From contig JAUTXW010000109.1 in NCBI GenBank assembly GCA_030620095.1, forward strand, positions 1,401,501-1,465,500: 64,000 bases of DNA, written 5' to 3'. Position 1 is the stretch's first letter. Every line of letters begins with the position of its first letter. Positions 23,576-40,463 of this stretch are shown here, piece by piece. Under the pieces are notes generated by a model, which searched no databases, was not told where the DNA came from, and was given only the letters and a program-made list of their open reading frames with translations. This DNA is from Kuschelorhynchus macadamiae. Lineage: Eukaryota > Arthropoda > Insecta > Coleoptera > Curculionidae. Position numbers and translations under genes: made by a program.

Positions 23576-23913
23576 GCAAGTATATCTAAAATCAAAAGAG
23601 ATATCGGCGGCGTGTGCCTAACTGCAATTAATCGAAAAACCCTTTCAAAATAAAAAAAATAATTCTTCTCCACAAAAACTCAACGGTGTGTAAATAAAAA
23701 ATACTATATATTAAAAGAACATGCTTACATTTAATTTAAAAATGACATCTAAGCCTACGGTAAAGTTTTTGAATTTTGTTTCAAAATGGTTTTGAGAGCA
23801 TAATTCAATTATTCTGATTGTGGAAGAGAACTAACTTCTATGCGCTTTTAATAAAAAACAGTATGAGACACAGATGTTAAGACATCGTAAGTTTCAACAA
23901 ATCGCTACTGTAA

Positions 23914-24205
23914 AGTCTGGGTTATAGATTGAAAACTTTTGCGTCTTGCGTCGCCGTTTGCGCTGCCCTTGAAGTTTATTTATCGTAAAGCAATGGGTAC
24001 AGTTATATTTTTGCCGCCATCCGTTTGCGTTTCCGCAATCCGCTTCCGTCAAAGTTAAAGATCACCATCTTTTCGAGGGCTAGCGGAAACTCAAAGGGAT
24101 GGCGGCAAAAATATAACCGTACCCATTGCTTTGCGTTGAGTAAACTTCAAGGACAGTGCAAACGGCGACGCAAGACGCAAAGGTTTTTAATCTATAACCC
24201 AGGCT
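23914..24205. mobile_element. PIF/Harbinger-like MITE (292 bp)
   Basis: AGTCTGGGTTATAGATT and its inverse AATCTATAACCCAGGCT form the ends of ~130-bp arms. The flanking trinucleotide TAA is present on both sides (23911-23913 and 24206-24208), as expected for PIF/Harbinger insertion. The arms are well conserved, including CAAACGGCGACGCAAGACGC on the right. Confidence 0.85.
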
Positions 24206-24260
24206 TAAACAGTGTGGGCTTGGGCTTGGGTTAAACAAATTAATAAAAATTATTAATATA

Positions 24261-24397
<137 letters not shown>

Positions 24398-24489
24398 GGT
24401 TTCTTAAAACATAAATATTATTCGATAATGTTTATGTTTCATGCACATTCGTATATTCTTAGTCAAAAATTAAAATTTAGCTATGTACA

Positions 24490-25744
24490 TTTTTTACTTC
24501 CTTCATAAAAGGAAAGTATTCTAATCGTGAAAAAATCACTCTCCGAGATTTTTTTAGATCTTTACGTTTCAGGGTCCTTAGATGATGAAAAACCTGTTTT
24601 CTCAATTCCGTCTGTCTCTCTGTCTGTCTGTCCGCGGCGTAGCTAAAAAACTACTTATCCGATTGACTTCAAATTTTGGTCAAATTGGTCATATGAGATG
24701 ACCTGGTAACATTTTGGAAAAAATCCAATACGGCGAAACAAAATGGCGGCCTAGTGAAGTCTTAAAAAAATATTATTAAAAAACTACTCATCCAATTTAT
24801 CTCAAATTTTGCAAAAAAACATAAAGTATTATATTGGAAACAAGTGGTAATATTTTGGTACGAATCCAAGATGGCAAAATAAAATGGCGGCTTAATAAAA
24901 TATTTAAAGAATCAGCCTGAAAAACTGCTTAATGGTTTAATTTCAGATTGGGTGTCATAACTAATTGTGGTATAGGAATCAGCTAGTAAAACTATGGTAC
25001 TAATTCAAGGTGGCCGACAAAATGGCTGCCAAATAAAAAGTATGTAATCGTGAAAAAAACACCCTCTTAGGTTTTACACGTCTTTACATTTTAGCGTCCC
25101 TAGATGCCAAAAAAATATGTTTTATCAATTCCGGCGGTCCGTCTGTCGGTATGTCTGTCTGTCAGTTCGCGGCATAGCTTAAAGACTACTTACCCGATTG
25201 ACTTCAAATTTTTATCAACAATTAAGGGTCATAAGGGTATGATCTAGTAATATTTTGGTAAAAATCCAAAATGGCGAAACAAAATGGCAACGTAGTGAAA
25301 TGTTAAAAACATTATTATATAAAAACTGCTTATTCAATTTATTTCAAATTTTGCATAAACATCAAGTATTATGTTGGAATCAACTGGTAACATTTTGGTA
25401 CGAATCCAAGATGACGGAACAAAATGGCGTTATAATGAAACATTTTTAAAATCCAGCCTGAAAAAACTACTTAATGGATTGATTTCAAATTGTGTGGTGC
25501 CATAACTAATTATTGTGATATAGGGCCAAACTAGTAAAATCGTGTTACTAATTCAAGATGGCGGAACAAAATTGCAGTCAAATAAAATTTTTGTAGTCGT
25601 GAAGAAAATTACCCTCTCAGGATTTACACATCTTCACGTTTTAGCGTTCCTAGATGTCAGACAACATTATCAATTCCGTCGGTCCTGTGTGTCAGTTCGT
25701 GATATAACTTAAATACTACTTACCTGATTGACTTATGGCGGAAC
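24490..25744 (+). repeat. ATGGCGG composite repeat, copy 6 (5' part)
   Basis: Two consecutive family heads (24493 and near 25050) each introduce a set of blocks with CCGATTGACTTCAAATTTT, CTGGTAACATTTTGG and GGCGAAACAAAATGGC. It aligns by eye with 10325-11105. Confidence 0.75.
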
Positions 25745-25821
25745 AATGTTAAAAAATGTTTGCTAGAGTGTTGTATTAATTGAAGTTAAGATCCATTAAA
25801 AAAAAACAAGTATTTTTTAAA

Positions 25822-25863
25822 TTGTCGACGTTTCGCAATTTAATTGTTGCATCCTCAGGACAA
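25822..25863 (-). ncRNA. Hammerhead motif, array 2 unit 1
   Basis: Stem I is five pairs (TTGTC with GACAA). The core CTGAGGA is intact, followed by the extra T, stem II GCAA/TTGC and GAAACGTC. It is one of the best-preserved motifs in the arrays. Confidence 0.65.
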
Positions 25864-26044
25864 AAGATCTTATATCTTGCATGAAACCCATATTATCAGT
25901 ACTTTTACTCCGTTGTTCCACATATATTACCCAGATATTAAGTTTCTAAATGGTTTTCATTAACAATCCTTTTGTTGTTATACTAGAGTGGTGTATTATT
26001 TGCGGTTAGGATCTAGTAAAAAAGACAAAAGACTATTTTTAAAT

Positions 26045-26084
26045 AGTCGACGTTTCGCAACTTTATTGTTGCATCTTCAGGACA
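26045..26084 (-). ncRNA. Hammerhead motif, array 2 unit 2
   Basis: Core CTGAAGA is intact. Stem II GCAAC/GTTGC is five perfect pairs with loop AATAAA, followed by GAAACGTC. Stem I is GTC with GAC. This has the cleanest stem II of the arrays. Confidence 0.65.
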
Positions 26085-26269
26085 CATGTAGATTCTATAT
26101 CCAACATGAAACCCTTATTATCGTTCTTTACATATGCCCTTGGTCCGCAGATATTTCCCAGATATTAAGTCTGTATCTGGTTTTCGTTAACGATTCTTTT
26201 GTTTTTATGTTAGAGTGGTGTATTATTTGGGGTTAGAAGCCAGTAAAAAAACAAAAGACTTTTTTAAAT

Positions 26270-26309
26270 TGTCGATGTTTCGAAATTTTATTGTTGCCTC
26301 GTCAGGACA
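26270..26309 (-). ncRNA. Hammerhead motif, array 2 unit 3
   Basis: Core CTGACGA and GAAA are intact and stem I is TGTC/GACA. Stem II is partly lost and the tail reads CATC. Confidence 0.45.
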
Positions 26310-26527
26310 CATATAGATTCTATATCCTGCATGAAAGATGTATTTTCAGTCTTTACCTACTACGTTGGACTGCAGATATTTCCTAGATATTAAGTTTCTA
26401 AATGGTTTTCGTTAACGATCCTCTTGTTTTTATGTTAGAGTGGTGTATTATTTGGGGTTAGGACGTATCTGCGGACCAATGCAGTACGTAAAGATTAATA
26501 TGGGTTTCATGCAGGTTATAAAATCTG

Positions 26528-26568
26528 TGTCATGAGGATGCAACAGTAAATTGGCGATACGTCGGTAA
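26528..26568 (+). ncRNA. Decayed hammerhead motif, array 2 inverted unit
   Basis: Same layout as 12125-12164, but the core reads ATGAGGA and GAAA has become GATA. Almost certainly inactive. Confidence 0.45.
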
Positions 26569-26735
26569 TTTAAAAAGGACCTTTGTTTTTTTTACTGGAT
26601 CATAACCCCAAATAATACACTACTCTAACATAACAACAAGAGGATCGTTAATGAAAAACATTCGGAAACTTAATAACTGGGATAACTGCGGACGAACGGA
26701 GTAGGTAAAAACTGATAATATGAGTTTCAATTTAA

Positions 26736-27080
26736 GACGGCGAAACAAAATGACGGCCAAATACATTTTTTAAATAATCAGCGTAAAAGAATCTTGCTCA
26801 ATTGATTTTAAATTTTGTAGAAAAATTAAATGTCAATATGGGATACTTATTGAATTTAATTTAAATTATGCTCAAAAGTCAAGTGTGGCATAGGTAGAAA
26901 GGAAATTGTAAACATTTTGGTAGGAATTCAATATGAACAAAATAAAAATGAAGAGACAGTATATATAACACATATATAACGTAACTATGTACTGAGCGAA
27001 CTTGCATTGCACTTCCCCCTTCCCAATAAAAGTAATAATTCATAACGAGGGAAGTTCCGGGTGAAGGAATTTATATACTT
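26736..27080 (+). repeat. ATGGCGG composite repeat, copy 6 (3' part)
   Basis: AAGACGGCGAAACAAAATGA follows the array. The family tail TCATAACGAGGGAAGTTCC ends the copy. Confidence 0.65.
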
Positions 27081-27284
27081 AAATTTTAATTTTTGACTAA
27101 AAATATATGAATGTGCAGGTTCTACCAAATATTTTAACAGTCTTGTTTTTTAAATATTACATTTTTTAAATACTTGTAGGTAAATAACTTTTGAAAAAGC
27201 CTGCTAGGACGGGCGAAAAGTCAAGAAGATAGCGTAGTTTCATTTACCTAAAAAAACCTATACTCAAGAAACATAAGCACTATC

Positions 27285-27286
<2 letters not shown>

Positions 27287-27328
<42 letters not shown>

Positions 27329-27346
27329 TTATATATATATATATAT
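27287..27346. repeat. (TA)n microsatellite with TTTA interruptions
   Basis: About 60 bp of TA repeats. Confidence 0.95.
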
Positions 27347-27384
27347 GATGGAAAAATATAATATATTTCCATTCTGGGTTGTTT

Positions 27385-27424
27385 GCTGACGTTTCGCCAA
27401 AATGACATTTAGCATTTTCGAAGC
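27385..27424 (-). ncRNA. Hammerhead-like relic
   Basis: Minus strand: GCT, then TCGAAAA in place of CTGANGA, TGC...GGC stem II, GAAACGTC and AGC closing stem I. The 5' core box is lost. It lies between two TA tracts beside the Penelope inverted pair. Confidence 0.35.
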
Positions 27425-27469
27425 TTTGTTTCTCGCGTCCGAATAGAGACTGAGGTGTTAAGCATATAA

Positions 27470-27599
<130 letters not shown>

Positions 27600-27726
27600 T
27601 TTTTTTTTGCTTTGTGTTCTTTGACCTTTTTTTTCAATATATATTTATCCTAATTTTTCTTGGTTTGAGGTCAATACATTAACAACAAAATTAGTACATA
27701 TTTTTAAACATATATTTTGTTTCTAA

Positions 27727-27764
27727 GGTGACGTTTCGACCATAGTTTTGGTCTTTTTCAGACC
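27727..27764 (-). ncRNA. Hammerhead-like motif, Penelope copy A
   Basis: Stem I GGT/ACC, CTGAAAA, stem II GACC/GGTC, GAAA, CGTC. The conserved G of CUGANGA is A, which should abolish or strongly reduce cleavage. Confidence 0.45.
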
Positions 27765-27959
27765 TAAAATTTGTTTAGCACTATTTTTTTAAGTTTATAA
27801 ATTATTAAAAATTTAGGACTTACCATAGAACGTAAAATAGTTGACTAAAAAGTATACATAATCCACATATCTGACATATACTACACATATTTAATTTACA
27901 TTTTACAAATATTGTGGACGTTTATTACAGACAAATTACAAGCGACTGAGCGAACACTG

Positions 27960-28628
27960 TTATAGTAAAGATATATACAATTTATTTAGGTTGTTTATGC
28001 CTTTTTTGTCATTTATGGCGTTTTTGTTTTTTTGAATTTCAGCCATCTCAAAAAATTCTCTTTTTTTCAACTGAGGTTCGGATTTTAATACTTTCACTTG
28101 TTCGTAGTTGAAAGTATGTTTTTTGGACATCTCATGGTGTGTTAATGCGGTGCTGTTCTTTTTATCATATTTGTGACTTTTCAGTCTATTTTCTAAGTAT
28201 TGGCTTGTTTGTCCAATATAAACACCGTTACAATTATTGCAAGGGATCTGATAGACTATATTGCTTTTTTTATTAATTGGCGTTTTCGATTTTAAGTTGC
28301 TGAAGTTCTTTGATAATAAGTTATAGGCTTTGTGACTTGTCGTGATGTTATATTTTTTAAAAAGGTTTTGAAATTGCTGGGATAAACCATTTATGAAAGG
28401 CAGAGATATGTATTTTGTTTTAGGTAGATTTGATGTAATAATGGCACTTTCAGAATTATAATATTTATGTATTCTGCTTTTGAATAATTTATTTACTAAT
28501 TTTTTAGGGTATTGATTTAGAGTTAATGCTGCTTTAGCCTTTTTAATTGCTCGTTCTCTGAATTCAGAGTCGGACAGCTTAATTGCCCGATCTGCCAGAC
28601 CAATAATTACAGTCACCCAATGTCTCAA
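27960..28628 (-). CDS. Penelope-like GIY-YIG endonuclease C-terminal ORF, copy A
   Basis: Open for 222 codons. After a basic helical region (REAIKLSDSEF-like text and KAKAALTLNQYPKKLVN), which matches the segment following the reverse transcriptase in Penelope-like elements, comes the GIY-YIG module. It runs IVYQIPCNNCNGVYIGQTSQ, then the conserved Arg in LENRLKSHKYDKKN, a His-containing helix (LTHHEMSKKHTFN) and the terminal Glu in KKREFFEMAEIQ. The cysteine pair CNNC before GVY is typical of the Penelope subtype. The family nicks DNA at the insertion site. The reverse transcriptase itself is missing, so the product is a truncated, non-autonomous protein. The first few codons (MRHWVT) come from the spacer and the true frame has no native start. 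It differs from copy B by only a couple of residues beyond the start. Confidence 0.85.
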   Translation of the reverse strand: MRHWVTVIIGLADRAIKLSDSEFRERAIKKAKAALTLNQYPKKLVNKLFKSRIHKYYNSESAIITSNLPKTKYISLPFINGLSQQFQNLFKKYNITTSHKAYNLLSKNFSNLKSKTPINKKSNIVYQIPCNNCNGVYIGQTSQYLENRLKSHKYDKKNSTALTHHEMSKKHTFNYEQVKVLKSEPQLKKREFFEMAEIQKNKNAINDKKGINNLNKLYISLL

Positions 28629-29288
28629 AAAAAATCTGTAATTATTGGTCTGGCAGATCGGGCAATTAAGCTGTCCGACTCTGAATTCAGAGAACGAGCA
28701 ATTAAAAAGGCTAAAGCAGCATTAACTCTAAATCAATACCCTAAAAAATTAGTAAATAAATTATTCAAAAGCAGAATACATAAATATTATAATTCTGAAA
28801 ATGCCATTATTACATCAAATCTACCTAAAACAAAATACATTTCTCTGCCTTTCATAAATGGTTTATCCCAGCAATTTCAAAACCTTTTTAAAAAATATAA
28901 CATCACGACAAGTCACAAAGCCTATAACTTATTATCAAAGAACTTCAGCAACTTAAAATCGAAAACGCCAATTAATAAAAAAAGCAATATAGTCTATCAG
29001 ATCCCTTGCAATAATTGTAACGGTGTTTATATTGGACAAACAAGCCAATACTTAGAAAATAGACTGAAAAGTCACAAATATGATAAAAAGAACAGCACCG
29101 CATTAACACACCATGAGATGTCCAAAAAACATACCTTCAACTACGAACAAGTGAAAGTATTAAAATCCGAACCTCAGTTGAAAAAAAGAGAATTTTTTGA
29201 GATGGCTGAAATTCAAAAAAACAAAAACGCCATAAATGACAAAAAAGACATAAACAACCTAAATAAATTGTATATATCTTTACTATAA
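28620..29288 (+). CDS. Penelope-like GIY-YIG endonuclease C-terminal ORF, copy B
   Basis: This is the mirror copy of 27960-28628. It has 222 codons with the same order: KLSDSEFRERAIKKAKAAL, the CNNCNGVYIGQTSQYLENRL catalytic core, the HEMSKKH helix and the KREFFEMAEIQKNK end. The GIY equivalent is GVY and YIG is preserved. Ser to Asn (NSENAI) and Gly to Asp (KKDINN) are the visible differences. The initial MSQKK derives from the spacer. Both frames being open argues for a recent event or gene conversion within the palindrome. The upstream reverse transcriptase is absent, so it cannot retrotranspose alone. Confidence 0.85.
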   Translation: MSQKKSVIIGLADRAIKLSDSEFRERAIKKAKAALTLNQYPKKLVNKLFKSRIHKYYNSENAIITSNLPKTKYISLPFINGLSQQFQNLFKKYNITTSHKAYNLLSKNFSNLKSKTPINKKSNIVYQIPCNNCNGVYIGQTSQYLENRLKSHKYDKKNSTALTHHEMSKKHTFNYEQVKVLKSEPQLKKREFFEMAEIQKNKNAINDKKDINNLNKLYISLL

Positions 29289-29483
29289 CAGTGTTCGCTC
29301 AGTCGCTTGTAATTTGTCTGTAATAAACGTCCACAATATTTGTAAAATGTAAATTAAATATGTGTAGTATATGTCAGATATGTGGATTATGTATACTTTT
29401 TAGTCAACTATTTTACGTTCTATGGTAAGTCCTAAATTTTTAATACTTTATAAACTTAAAAAAATAGTGCTAAACAAATTTTA

Positions 29484-29521
29484 GGTTTGAAAAAGACCAA
29501 AACTATGGTCGAAACGTCACC
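29484..29521 (+). ncRNA. Hammerhead-like motif, Penelope copy B
   Basis: As 27727-27764 but the core reads TTGAAAA, with a second core substitution. Stem II GACC/GGTC and GAAACGTC are kept. Confidence 0.4.
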
Positions 29522-29599
29522 TTAGAAACGAAATATATGTTTAAAAATATGTACTAATTTTGTAGTTAATGTATTGACCTCAAACCAAGAAAAATTAGG

Positions 29600-34935
<5,336 letters not shown>

Positions 34936-34961
<26 letters not shown>
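34936..34961. repeat. Short (TA)n tract
   Basis: About 26 bp of TA between the Tc1-type element and the next TA-flanked element. Confidence 0.9.
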
Positions 34962-37200
34962 CAGGGTTAAATTAGAGAAAAGGTGCTGTTTTTGATATTT
35001 ATCTGAAATCCTTTTAGCGTATCGTAAAAATTCATTAGCTCCTGAGAAATAGGGTGATGTGTGAAAATCGCCTAAACTAATTTAGTTGAATATTTCAAAA
35101 ACTGTTGATTTTCGTCACAGAGTTTAAATTTGAAACATTTATACTTTTTTTCGCTCTATAACACGGTATCAAATTTCATTTCTGACTTTCGTGTTTAGGC
35201 CACCACAAACGACTTAATTTTTTTAAATACGGACCTGGATATTTTATGGTTTCCTACGTTTCTATCCAGGAAATCTATCATCGGGAAATTTACTTTTGGG
35301 CATACCTTTTATAAATTAAAATATTTTACGTTATTTGCAATAAAAATATAATTTAAAAAAATAGGCAAAACTAACACACATTTTCTAACAGTTTTATTAA
35401 ACAGAAGCTCTAAAATCATCCAATAAAATTACAGGAACGCTTAATATTTTTATTTAAACATCAATTTTGAATCATTTAATACAAAAAGGAAATAGAGAAC
35501 TATTCACAATAAACGCAACTATTATAAGTTTTGCAAATGATCACCATTGTTTCGTAAACATTTTTGCTAATTTGCAATAACCTGTTTTTAATTCTTTCTA
35601 ATATCCTAGCAGTAATTTGCTTTATATGCCTGTCGGATTCTCATAATCAGGTGATCTAAATTTTGTGGGGTAATTTCGATGCAGCCTATCTTTATTATAA
35701 TATTCATATGGAGAAATAAATTGGGGTAATATCAGGTGATCGCGCTGGCCTTTTTATAGGTCCGTTGTTGCCAATCCATCTGTTGGGTTTAAAGTTGTTT
35801 AAAAATCTACGGCCTCGATAGGCCGGCTCACTATTTTGTTGAAAATACTTAAAATTTAGAAGAACATTTAATGGAAGATTATCTAAAACATCTTGAGGCA
35901 AAGTAGAAAAATTTCAAGTTAAATTTAACCAGGCAAATTTTCCTGAAAGAAAAACGGATCCACCAGTTTTCGGTCTAATATTCCAAGTCACACATTGATA
36001 ACGATGGAAGCTGTTTCACGTTGGATGTATGCATTGCATTGAGTCCACCAGTAATGTATAATCATCCTATATAAATATCCTTCTCTTTAGCAGCCAGTTG
36101 AGTTGGCTTTAAATGCTGCACTTTTCTCGAGAGATAGTGTCTAAATCTATTGGGATGCAGTATTATTTTTACCGAATCTTTTCATACACCAGTTTCTCTT
36201 TCTATTTCCCTTAGTAAAACTACCTCGTTGTTAAAATATTGCAGAGTACTTATTAAAAATATACATTATAATTAAAGCAAAAATATACTTAACACGTTGA
36301 TATCGTCCTCTCCCGCTTCCAAGGTAACAGTGGAAATTCGTTTTTGAGACTTTAAAAGGACGTTAAAAAGACCCGTGCTCTCGCTTCGATACATTTGAAA
36401 CGCGTACTATTACGTAATGCCCTCGCATAAACAAATATTATATCTGTCTTTTCATTATTTGAGCACTCCATTTTAAAAACGTAGAAGTTGTAAAGAACCC
36501 AATTTGTAATAAATTGACTTAAAATAAGTTTGGAAAAGACGTTTCACTAATACATATTATAAAAGGTAGTAGGCTTTGACGTTTCAACCTATTTAAAGGT
36601 CTGCTTGGATCGACTTACCATGTATTTTTATTAATACTCTGCAATAATTTTTTAAGATACTTACATTATTGAAATATTAACAGGAAAATTTCCTCAGAGA
36701 AACAGAAACTGGAGTGCTACAAGTTTTGGCATAAATAATACGTAGTAGGTAATAAATTCACATCCTGGTCTTTATTTTATTTTCTTTGCAAAATCCCGAT
36801 TTTTTTTCGAAACTTATTTAAAGGCTCAAATCGTTTATAAAAAGTATGCCAAAAAGACAGAGCCGTACAAAGAAAATTTTTTTAAATTTCTATGCATATA
36901 ATGTATAGAAATAGAAATAATACATGGTTGTGTTGCAAATTAAATTTCCATTTATAATCTAAAATCAAAATTCCAGGTCCGTATTTAAAAAAAATTAAGT
37001 CGATAATGGTGACCAGAACACGAAACGTCAGAAATGAAACTTCGTTTCGTTTCGAACTTAAATCGTTTCTCGAAAATCAATAGTTTTTGATATATTTAAC
37101 TAAATTAATTTAGTCGTTATATGCACATCACCCTGTATTTCAGGAACTAATAAGAAATTTGGATGTTTTTTTTGCACCCTATAAAAATTAATTCGGAAAA
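34962..37200. mobile_element. Decayed mariner-type element with long inverted arms
   Basis: The left end CAGGGTTAAATTAGAG follows TA. The left arm (34962-35280) reappears inverted at about 36950-37180, with landmarks TACGGACCTGGATATTTTAT and its inverse ATTCCAGGTCCGTA, and TAGGGTGATGTG and its inverse CACATCACCCTGTA. A transposase remnant lies between them on the minus strand. Confidence 0.75.
35704..36200 (-). pseudogene. Mariner-type transposase remnant
   Basis: A 65-codon frame at 35704-35901 holds LPLNVLLNFKYFQQNSEPAY, then NRWIGNNGPIKRPARSPDIT. This matches the second and third catalytic-acid regions of mariner-type transposases: FQQDGAPA has decayed to FQQNSEPA, so the aspartate is lost, while SPD is kept. 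Upstream, in shifted frames, WNIRPKTGGSVFLSGKF corresponds to the VWGGI...GPVFLPGKL segment. Many stops are present. It is related to, but clearly different from, the copy at 30702-31775. Confidence 0.7.
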
Positions 37201-37639
37201 AAAATGACATTAGTTGATTCATAGATAATAACTTTCTTAATAAATGCGGGTAGGCATCATGCCTATATCATTTTTGGTTTTAAAAATATTTGTCTTTAAA
37301 TTTACCCTAAAAAGCTTAAATGCCTATACATTGGGGTATTTTAAAGTTTAACTCCCATTTTGTGTGGTCGGCGCTGTAATGTTATTACCGGCTAAGTCTT
37401 TATTTTCAACACCATAGGAGTCCCAGTAGTTTACCTCGTGGAAAATTTAAAAAAAAACATGTTTACGCTAAGATTTCTAACTTAAATACTAAATATATGA
37501 CATAAACCGAGAGCAAGGTAACAAAAATTCAATTTTAAATGTCTTAAATAAATGTTTTCAAAAACATTGATGCAAAAATAGCTAGAGAGCAGACAAAGCC
37601 CTTATCTCTCTTATATCCAAAATTCAAAAAAAAACACCT
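37201..37639. other. No gene seen
   Basis: AT-rich intron sequence with no recognisable element. Confidence 0.4.
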
Positions 37640-38030
37640 TTCAAACCAAATGAGAACTGGAATATTGTATATCAAATACCTTGCATGAATTGTAACTTTT
37701 CCTATATATCTGCCAAACATCTAGAGGCCTTAAGGGTCGTAATACGACACATCAAATCAATCACACAGAAGTGACGTTCACAGAAATATTAATAACTGCG
37801 CTTTAGCAGAGCATGCAGTCAAAACCACACTATAAATTGGGAAGGAGCTCAAATTTTGGACAAAGTTTCTTCTTATTACAAAAGAATTTTTCTTGAAATG
37901 ATCCACCATTAACTTGGAACGACTAAACATGAACAAAAAGAATGAAACCCAAAATTTGAGTTCCATCTACAATTACACGTTAAAATTGGAAAAAGAGAGG
38001 TATTTGTCACTTTTTAATCATCCAGCAATA
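37640..38030 (+). pseudogene. Penelope-like GIY-YIG remnant
   Basis: With frameshifts the + strand reads NWNIVYQIPCMNCNFSYI, a decayed QTS..GLKGR stretch, then NCALAEHAV, TINWEGAQILDKVSSYYKRI and FLEM, and further on RYLSLF. The cysteine pair and VYQIPC are hallmarks of the Penelope GIY-YIG module. The YIGQT motif is damaged to YISAK. It lies about 100 bp upstream of the terminal trypsin exon and is the only Penelope piece here without a visible inverted partner. Confidence 0.7.
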
Positions 38031-38143
38031 AATGAGTGACTACTTTTAATTTTTATTAATTACTACTTTTTAATGAGACAAACATTCTATTTTTCCATAC
38101 TTTGTCTGTAATTGTATAATGATGTAATTAAAAACAATTTTAG

Positions 38144-38305
38144 GGTGACTCTGGTGGACCTCTTGTCTCTAATGGTGTACAAATTGGCATAGTGTCATGG
38201 GGAGACATTTGTGGACAGGCTTCGACTCCTGGAGTATACACAAAAGTTTCAGAGTTCCTAACTTTTATTAATGGAATTATCGCTACTAAGAGTTCTACAA
38301 CTTGA
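38144..38305 (+). CDS. Trypsin-like serine protease gene 1, terminal exon
   Basis: Following the acceptor CAATTTTAG, the exon encodes GDSGGPLVSNGVQIGIVSWG, then DICGQASTPGVYTKVSEFLT and ends FINGIIATKSSTT with TGA at 38303-38305. GDSGGP contains the catalytic serine (195) and oxyanion-hole glycine. SWG (214-216) and PGVY with Gly226 complete an open trypsin pocket that fits the Asp189 encoded by the exon at 7598. The last cysteine bridge partner (220) is present. The C-terminal helix region FLTFINGII is normal for S1 proteases. It joins to the 7598-7708 exon in phase 0. A likely poly(A) signal lies about 300 bp downstream. Confidence 0.9.
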   Translation, partial: GDSGGPLVSNGVQIGIVSWGDICGQASTPGVYTKVSEFLTFINGIIATKSSTT

Positions 38306-38607
38306 AATTCAAACACTTAAGATACGAACAGTATTACTTCATATTGGACTGATGTTTGTATTTATTGTAGGGAATTTACAAAATTTAATATATTTTTCTC
38401 CGTATTTGTGGTGCTATTTGTTATTTTCTCCTATTTAATGTATTATATTTTCAAGTTCTAAGGAACTTTAGCCTAGTTATGAAAACCAATCTTATAGAAT
38501 AGTCCAGGCGTTGCGTTGATTTTGATTTTCTGAGAGGTGCATACGTTTAAACATTACGTTTGTAAAATTATTAGAGCTAAAATCTATTACTGTTCTGAAA
38601 ACCATAA

Positions 38608-38613
38608 AATAAA
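38608..38613 (+). promoter_or_regulatory. Candidate poly(A) signal of trypsin gene 1
   Basis: AATAAA lies 303 bp after the stop codon, the first canonical hexamer seen downstream. Cleavage site not determined. Confidence 0.4.
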
Positions 38614-39311
<698 letters not shown>

Positions 39312-39339
39312 GGCCATGAATAATGCAAGGATTAATTCA

Positions 39340-40392
39340 AGATATAGAAACCTATATATATATATATGTAACAAGGCAACACTTACAGTCAACATCGCAG
39401 TCGACCTTAAAACAAAGAAAAAAGAGGAGTTAGACAAGGAGACAGTATCTCTTCGAAATTGTTCACTCTTGCTCTAGAAGATGTCTTCAAAACGTTAAAT
39501 TGGGACAATAAAGGAATTAAAATTGACGGTCATTCATCTCCGTTTTGCGAATGATATTGTACTTATCAGCCAAAATATCAGAGAACTTCAGGACATGTTA
39601 GAAAAACTAAAAATAAAATCCGCAAAAATTGGACTATCAATGTATTTGAGTAAAACAAAAATCATGTCACTGGAGAATCAGATCATAAGAGTGGACAATA
39701 AAATCGTAGAATATGTTGACGAATAGGTGTATAGTGTATCTAAAGTCAATTGAAACAACATAAAAATTAAATATCCAATAGTCGGCAATTTCTTTGTGAA
39801 GCACGGGCGGCGCGGCGTGATAGAAATTTAAACTTGCTTTTGTAAACCGATTAACTGAATAAAAATAAATTTATTTGATACACGTGGTGTAGTAAATTGA
39901 GCGTACCCCAACTTTTCCACTGTCTCAATTTACTTTAGATATACGTTACCTGAGACATCCCAATCAACCTAAAAAGAAAGGTGTTTGACACATGTGTACT
40001 TCCCGTGATGACATATGCTATGGAAACCATGTCGCTCACAATTAAATCGGCTAGCCACCTCAGAACAACCTAGAAGGCCATAGATCACAAACGAGGAAAT
40101 CGGACGAAGAACTAAGGTTGAAGACGTTTTAACCTGAATAGCGAAACAGAAATGGAGCTGGCCCGGACATGTAGCGAGACAATCCAACCATCGATGGAAG
40201 CAAATAATACAGTGGTGACCCCGCCTACATAAACGGAGTATTAGTAGACCTCAAACACGGTGGCTCGATGACATCAACAACAAAGCGGGAAGCACCTGGT
40301 ACCAGAAAGCTAGAGATAACAAGTCATGGAAAAAGGTAGGGGAAGCCTATGACCAGTAGTGGACTACTAAGGGCTGCTAAAAAAAGAAGAAG
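39340..40392 (+). pseudogene. RTE-clade LINE reverse transcriptase 3' fragment
   Basis: After the TA tract the frame reads GVRQGDSISSKLFTLALEDV, then a frameshift near 39528 leads to HLRFANDIVLISQNIRELQD and LSKTKIMS. These are reverse transcriptase motifs B to D. The catalytic FADD box has become FAND. After a nested MITE the coding text resumes with VFDTCVLPVMTYAMETMSLT and later KQKWSWAGHVAR, SRPQTRWLDDI and AGSTWYQKARD, the conserved C-terminal region of RTE elements. The 3' end is A-rich (AAAAAAAGAAGAAG). The 5' half, including endonuclease, is missing. Confidence 0.82.
39732..39946. mobile_element. TA-targeted MITE nested in the RTE
   Basis: TGTATCTAAAGTCAATTGA and the inverse TCAATTTACTTTAGATATAC form the ends, and TA flanks both sides (39730-39731 and 39947-39948). 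It splits the RTE reading frame between VYL and the CLRH-type continuation. Confidence 0.72.
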
Positions 40393-40410
40393 ATATGTAT
40401 GTATATACAA

Positions 40411-40413
<3 letters not shown>

Positions 40414-40460
<47 letters not shown>
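40414..40460. repeat. (TA)n microsatellite
   Basis: About 45 bp of TA immediately left of a foldback element. Confidence 0.95.

Positions 40461-40463
<3 letters not shown>

Larger units (their letters stand above)
25745..26735 (-). repeat. Tandem ~225-bp satellite-like array with hammerhead motifs, array 2
   Basis: Unit starts fall near 25768, 25988, 26215 and 26440, with spacings of 220-227 bp. The unit is the same as in array 1, including CCCAGATATTAAGT and the TGTATTATTTG marker. It also inverts near 26460, exactly as array 1 does after its last direct unit. Confidence 0.85.

Noticed and set aside
36550..36610. Possible hammerhead motif (GAAACGTC context, minus strand)
   Set aside because: GAAACGTC and a GACC/GGTT-like pairing exist, but no CTGANGA-type box can be placed and stem I is absent.
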